From the NCBI GenBank assembly GCA_005406025.1, contig BGZK01001376.1, positions 1-64,000 of the forward strand: a stretch of 64,000 nt of DNA, in the 5' to 3' direction. Both the position numbers and the translations under genes were made by a program. Shown piece by piece: positions 58,511 to 64,000 of the stretch; position 1 is the first letter of the stretch; every line of letters begins with the position of its first letter. The notes below the pieces were generated by a model. That model did no database searches, had not been told where the DNA came from, and saw only the letters and a program-made list of their open reading frames with translations. The DNA comes from Eumeta japonica. Its lineage: Eukaryota > Arthropoda > Insecta > Lepidoptera > Psychidae.

Positions 58511-59614
58511 TTTAAACTCTGAATAGAAAATAAAAAATAAATTGTACCAGATAACCTGGAAATAAATAAAAAATGCTATTCACAATTATTATGTTATTTT
58601 CTATACACTCCACTAGATGCCCATGCACAATCTTTGGTTTCATTTTGAGGAGCTGCAATCTGTAGTTTTCTACGGTGGTTCAGTACGGATTAGGGGCTGT
58701 TAAAAAAATGGTGCGTGCTTAAGACCACACGATAGAAGTGAAAACTTCTTCAAGGCGAGATTAAGAATAATAAACAAGACAATGTTTTTTGTTCTATATT
58801 CATAGAATAATAATATTTACAATATATAATAATTTTAATAATGGATGCATTACTCTGGTAAATTTCGCTCTGACTGATAGTCATTTGCATCATACTCTAA
58901 AATGAAGCAATAGGTTTGTGACGACTAAATATGAAATTAATACTTTTGATAGAATATTTGCTAAATATCTAAAAAAACTCCGTCAGTCGTTGTTCCATAT
59001 GTCGTTGGGCATTCATTACGTTCACTCGATATATTCAAATCTAACGTTGATTTCAAAAAATGCACTAATGACTTTGATATACCTTTTGCGAAATCAACAT
59101 TAAAATCTCCATTCAAAATCGATCGCATTCTATTATGATTTAATTTGAGAAGAGCAGATTCTGTTTGCTATAGATAACTAAATTTTCGGAGGTGTAAAAG
59201 GAAATGCGAAAAATCACATGAGTAATAGAGACACATAAATGGATGCCAAATACGAGTAGTAATAATGTGAATAGATTAAACTTTGAAGGCCAATCACGCC
59301 TTGCGTCTAATAGACACATTTAAATTCTCATTTAAAAGACGAATCATACGTACTGATTAGTTTCCAAGCCGTCAATATCATTTAATAAATGCTAAAACTT
59401 AACACTGTGCCGTGTGCGTCAAATATTTTTGTACTAGTAAGACACAACAAGTGTCTGTCTTGTGATCTAAGTCATACTATTTATTATGACAATAGATAAT
59501 ATCTCATACACACATAACGAATTTTGTCACATTTATATATCTACACAAACGTATAATATTAAGTAATTGGTTAAACAAAACTTTTTGGCATGGCAAGTAC
59601 CGTGTATATGAAGA
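58511..59614. other. AT-rich, no gene seen
   Basis: Nothing recognised; the 61-codon frame at 58918-59103 is unsupported. Confidence 0.5.
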
Positions 59615-59790
59615 TACTGAATGCGACTGTTGCGTCAAGCTCACTCATGTAACGCTCGGCGAGCGAGCATAACAGTGACGCGTTATCTGTCTCTTTCGCT
59701 CCCTTAGTCGACTCGAGCCGACTTTGCACGAACGAGTGTTACATATCCCAGCGTAACGGCTCGGTCTCATTCAATACCCACAAAATAAAG
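59615..59790. other. GC-rich block with imperfect inverted repeat
   Basis: ATGTAACGCTCG at about 59648-59659 is inverted as CGAGTGTTACAT about 80 bases later (11 of 12). Inside are GCTCGGCGAGCGAGC and repeated CTCG words like those near 36890 and 61120. Could be a small element or regulatory. Confidence 0.4.
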
Positions 59791-60122
59791 TGCTCAGCGC
59801 GCCTAAAGAAGTTTTCACTTCAAAAAGCACAATTACGAAACTTTCAACCATTGACATACTACCACTCTAGTACTCTTTGTAGCGCTACCATCTATTCATG
59901 TTGAGAATATAGAAACCGAAATTTATTTCATGTATTCTTATGAAAATAAACACAACTGAAGTTATGAGTGCGTATGTACACGTAAATATCTAGCACTTGT
60001 CATCACATACTCCGATGCATTGCGTATTAAGCAGTTCTAAAGTCACTTTTAATAATGTTCATTATATTCATTTATATCACCTCTCTTCTTACGTACAGCC
60101 TCCCTCATTATTCTTGTTTCAG

Positions 60123-60164
60123 ATAGACGAATTCGGTGGTCCAACCTGGTCCAGTGTGGGCTAG
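60123..60164 (+). CDS. possible terminal exon, 13 codons
   Basis: A very good acceptor (CCTCATTATTCTTGTTTCAG, ending 60122) is followed in phase 0 by IDEFGGPTWSSVG and TAG at 60162-60164. A second acceptor-like TTACGTACAG lies 24 bases upstream. Another frame is open for 24 codons through the hairpins that follow. Short length makes the coding call weak; the acceptor is what stands out. Confidence 0.28.
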   Translation: MDEFGGPTWSSVG

Positions 60165-60245
60165 GTGCTACTAACGAATGTGATAACATTTGTTAGTAAC
60201 ACTCAGCCTGCCAGCATCACATTATTGATAAATAATGTGATGCTG
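60165..60245. repeat. two adjacent hairpins with identical GATA loops
   Basis: Hairpin 1: 60165-60181 pairs with 60186-60202 at 15 of 17 positions around GATA. Hairpin 2: CAGCATCACATTATT (60212-60226) pairs perfectly with 60231-60245 around GATA. The first starts directly after the candidate stop codon at 60162-60164. Confidence 0.9.
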
Positions 60246-61879
60246 ACGTCCTTTGCGAGGTACTGAACAAGTGGTTAAATTTAGCTTAAGTGAAAAACTT
60301 ATGGATAAATCACTAGTAAGCTGGATTTTAACCTAGTCCATTCTAATTCAAAAGCAACTGGCTGATTATCACCGATCTGATAAGAATTAGTAATCAGTTT
60401 AAATATAATATCTCAAGCTTTAAAGACAAAATATATGCATTAAGATCAAGAGAAAAATGTAATTTATTTCAGAATATTTAGGTTCAACTCCTGCTCATAA
60501 TGATATAACAACGTTTCATCTAGAATGTATTACGTAAATGGGTGATGCTATATATAATGAATTACATATTACAATATAATTCACCAACTAAACTCCTTTA
60601 CTCAAGCCGCTCTAACACATTTCAGCGCGAGGGCTTATATTTCAAGCCCGTCAACATATAGTAATATCATAAAGAGATTAAATTTGATTGACCGTATGTA
60701 GTTTGTATCTTCGGACCTACAGAACCCATCCAAAAAAATAAATTAAACGTGCGGCACTCGGGGACTGCCGCGGTAAAACTATTGCATAGCATTTTTTATC
60801 AATTTATGCAATTATAATTATTTATTTATTTATGCAGTATTTTGTTTTCTTTGATATTAATCTTCATACACAAATTTTACGCGTATAGCTATTCACCAGC
60901 AACTGCTATTCACTATTGTACATAGGGACACCTATGTATACATATATAGCTACATGCATACTTACGGGGCACATGGGTGAGTATGGCATCATAAAGATGT
61001 GATAGATACCTATACACCTATATACTTTCTCACAAACAGTTGCTTACGTATTCGTCCGATTTCGGAGCAGCTCGTCTCGATCCGTGCGAGTTTTGCACAA
61101 TCGTACCATATACATACACGTTAAGCGAACGCTCGGCCAAGCTACATGGTAGGCGGAGTGGGGGGTGTTAGGTTTTATTTACGTTACGGAATTTCTTGAT
61201 TCGGTCGCCGCGCTCAGAGCCCGCGATAAAAGCTATGCAATAGCTTAAAAACAATATAACAATGCAACATTAATAAATATAAGTAAATAATTCAGATTAT
61301 ATTCTACATACCTACGAGATTGAAAAACATTATTGCGAATGCAACATAAAAAATAAGGTATTCTACAATTCTGAAATGTATTATAGCAGGGCACGTAATC
61401 TACATAATGAGTCATCGGGATACAGGGCAAGACTGGGATTCGAATCGAGTGTGGGTTTGATATTGAAATAGAAAATTATATCGAAATTGGGATCGCGAGC
61501 CAAATTCTAATTGTAATTTATAAGAAATAGGTTGGAGGTATACGCGGACGTGGAATGTGGACGGCCATGAGCAAAATACATCCGACATGATAAGAAAATT
61601 CACGTAATACACATGACACTGTAATCAGGTAAAGCTTCCCTTGTAATTTTTATTTTATAATTCACTTTAGTGCTATTGTAATAATTGATTTCTTATAGTA
61701 ACAATTTCAATACAGTTAACTGATACTTGAATTTCGTAATGAGTGACATGAGTATAAAGGCCGTCATACATCAAATTAATTAATTTCATATTGTATAATA
61801 TATATATATACCACGACTGATTCAATTCTGTTTCAACAAAATTTTGCTTAGCAGCTAATGAAAAAAAAAATCTGTCTTA
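60246..61879. other. no gene seen; GC-rich block at 61040-61220
   Basis: A short hairpin TACATAGG-GACA-CCTATGTA lies near 60920. 61040-61220 is GC-rich (GCGAACGCTCGGCCAAGC) without exon signals. 61430-61520 is an inverted CGATTC-type tract. Confidence 0.4.
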
Positions 61880-62470
61880 AGAAATTTATATTCGCACTCA
61901 TTAAGTTGCAAAACTGAACTACATGGAAACGAAGAAATTTCGTGGGCAACGCTGAAAATTATAATTTTACAGAACCCTGTAATTATACACGAATACCGCA
62001 AATAAACGAATGTCACGCGCGAAACCTAACTCTGGGGTTCTGTATTCAATCTAATACTCGTTACAGTTTCAGCAAGATGCGTAATCCATGTTCATATGGG
62101 GCACAGTCGTTTTTTGTTCTTATTTTTGAATAAATATCGTTTTAATAATTTTTCGAATTACGCAGTCAACAAGAAACCCTTGTGGTTTCCCCATGTCCGT
62201 CCATCCGCCCTACTGTCTGTCTTTCTGCCCATCTGTCTGCGGCTTAGCTCAGGAACTCTTAGTACTAGAAAGCTGTAATTTGGTATGATTATACATATTA
62301 ATCGCTTTAAAAAAGTGATAGAATAAATTAAAAAATATATATATTTTAGCCTTCCTCCCCTACATGTAAGTAAAGATCACTTTTTTTTCTCATGTATCCC
62401 ATTGAAATATCGTTGGATAGCTCATTCAAAAACATTACGGGTATTTGAATTTCGTGATTTACGGATCCAT
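61880..62470 (+). repeat. dispersed lepidopteran repeat
   Basis: TGGTTTCCCCATGTCCGTCC, CTGTCTGCGGCTTAGCTCAG, CTAGAAAGCTGTAATTTGGT, CTTCCTCCCCTACATGTAAG and ATCGTTGGATAGCTCATTCA follow the order of blocks in a repeat I recall from many lepidopteran genomes. It is among the better preserved of this type here. Frames at 61942-62278 are incidental. Confidence 0.55.
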
Positions 62471-62889
62471 TTGCGAAATATTAAGATTTAAAGTGTTAAT
62501 TTTGTCAGAGTCGAGTGTCTTCTCCTTGCCAGCTAAATAGTTATTCTTGGATACGTGAAAAAAATAACAATAGTAGCATACATAAAGTAGATAAAAGGAA
62601 AACTGTGACAACTAAACCGACATATAAAGTTAACGAGTAATAATCGACCAACTTATAAAATATACTTTTAGACGTAAAAAGCACAATTTTATACTAGATC
62701 TTCGTAATTAAAATCACTTAGATATGACGTTAGTGCTTATGCAAAAAAGGTAGTAAATGTTAGTTTGTGAACCATGTAAAATAAAATATAAAATCACACA
62801 TCCTTAACATAGCGAGATCACAGACTAGCATTTAAACTATGAACTCAAGCAGTAGATTCGTAGTATAAAGCAAAAAGTCCCTTTCTAAG

Positions 62890-62965
62890 TCTGTAGACGG
62901 GAAACTACGGAACTCCACACTGCGCGTGGCCCGACACGCTTTTGGCTGTTTTTTTGTTATACAAA
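62890..62965 (+). repeat. 3'-type end of a dispersed repeat (GCGCGTGGCCCGACACGC)
   Basis: CTACGGAACTCCACACTGCG followed by CGTGGCCCGACACGC, TTTTGGCTG and a T run is a widespread lepidopteran repeat end, recognised from memory. It complements the heads at 10425 and 36440, though these need not be one element. Confidence 0.6.
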
Positions 62966-63179
62966 ATTAAACTCCCATTTGGGAACGTATTTAACGCTTT
63001 GTATTTTGTTATTTGTTTGCGCAGACGTTAATTTTCTTCCCAATGCCTTAATGAGAAACTTCAAAGGAATAAGATGTAAATTCAACAATATATTTTCGTT
63101 AGAAACTTAATTGCTATTAAGTGACCCAATTTTTTGTAATATTGCCATTTTTTAAACTTCGTGCTAAGAAATTTGAGAA

Positions 63180-63990
63180 ATTGTCATAATTGGAAAGTTA
63201 CTATTTTCAATCTGATTTTTGAAAATTGAGTTTTCATCAGATTTTCCGAGTGTGTGTTTGTGAGTGTAAATTTAGATTTCCTGAAAACTTGAACCGATTT
63301 CTCCCAATAGGTTTTAAGAAACCTGAAAAAAATTTTTGAAAAAATGTTTTTATGAAATTACTTTTAGACTGCTGCAGTCATTAAAACTGAAATCTAATAA
63401 GTTTTTTCCCCAAGCAGTTGCATCGATTGCCGTTAATTATATAAATGTCGACTGATCTGTTCGAGTAATATCATTGGAGAAATATTTTTTTAAAAGTGTA
63501 TTTTCACAATATTTTTTAAAATACTCTACCGATAATTCTTAAAATCTAACCAGATGTTGAGCTTGTAAAACAGCGTCGAACGTCATAAAATGCATCAAAA
63601 TCAGTTGGTATGTTCGAGATATATTGTTAACGAAAAATTCGAAGAAAATGGTTTTTCAACAGTACATATTAAATTCTCAATGCATTGATGTTTGACACTT
63701 AATCATTATTTTCCTCTTAGAAGACTGCGTCAAATACCGTAAAGCAAACTAAGATCGAATACCGTTTTTGAAAGATATGGTAGTTGAAAAGTTGAAAGGA
63801 ATCTGAAAAACGGTTGACCTTGAAGACCATCCCTAAAACTTTCTTATATTTATCGTTGTGGCTTTCATCTCCTTGAATTATAAATATTGTCAACGACTTT
63901 TTGAACTTAAGAATTTGAAAGATGGTTGATCCTATGGTCCGTCCCTGAAACTTTCTACTACTTTCGAGCTCAAAGCGTTCAAACATAAAT
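63180..63990 (+). repeat. degenerate repeat tract with ~111-bp duplication
   Basis: GAATCTGAAAAACGGTTGAC with CCATCCCTAAAACTTTCTTA (63799-63846) recurs as GAATTTGAAAGATGGTTGAT with CCGTCCCTGAAACTTTCTAC (63910-63957). Earlier text (GCGTCGAACGTCATAAAATG, TTCGAGATATATTGTTAACG) has the style of an old dispersed repeat. The 89-codon minus-strand frame is incidental. The tract may run past the window end. Confidence 0.45.
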
Positions 63991-64000
63991 TATTGTAGTC

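Overview
The window looks like gene-poor nuclear DNA from a moth or butterfly. It is AT-rich, has no long open frames, and carries decayed transposable elements. The lepidopteran placement rests on repeat families I recognise: a SINE-like retroposon with the GTGTCCATGGGC motif (five copies), a tRNA-derived SINE, RTE-type LINE fragments with a characteristic C-terminal protein, a mariner remnant, and several families known to me from other lepidopteran sequence. No intact protein-coding gene, rRNA, CRISPR array or prokaryotic gene is visible. Exons are short here, so gene evidence comes from splice-site and reading-frame agreement, and most of it is tentative.

Layout. 1-2.5 kb: two candidate coding exons on the minus strand, with a dispersed repeat between them. 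3.6-4.6 kb: a decayed RTE-like LINE. 6.6-14.7 kb: SINE, dispersed repeats, a GC-rich block with a candidate exon and an inverted repeat, CGATTC-rich degenerate tracts, and a 137-bp TIR element. 15.2-16.5 kb: a foldback element built from 120-bp units in opposed orientation. 18-25.4 kb: three SINE copies, a second RTE fragment, a short GC-rich ORF and a dead mariner transposase. 28.9-30.8 kb: a tRNA-derived SINE and two low-confidence exon models. 38.9-44.6 kb: a Ty3/gypsy retrotransposon on the minus strand (protease, RT, RNase H, integrase, polypurine tract, both LTR remnants). A 1.07-kb TIR element has inserted into its integrase core. 46.9-50.8 kb: a second foldback end, a dispersed repeat copy and a 612-bp block bounded by inverted repeats. 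51.1-52.2 kb: a decayed coding-like frame, a long perfect-like hairpin and the best gene evidence in the window, a terminal coding exon (51823-51915). 53.3-54.3 kb: a repeat insertion flanked by an 11-bp direct duplication, then two hairpins with the same AGGG loop. 58-61 kb: GC-rich blocks, a possible terminal exon, and two hairpins sharing a GATA loop. 61.9-64 kb: more dispersed repeats.

The genes do not form a visible system. The strongest observations are structural: the nested transposon with its target duplication, the foldback array, the LTR-to-protease deletion junction, the duplicated-target insertion, and the same-loop hairpin pairs. I did not find convincing evidence for a wholly new biological system.
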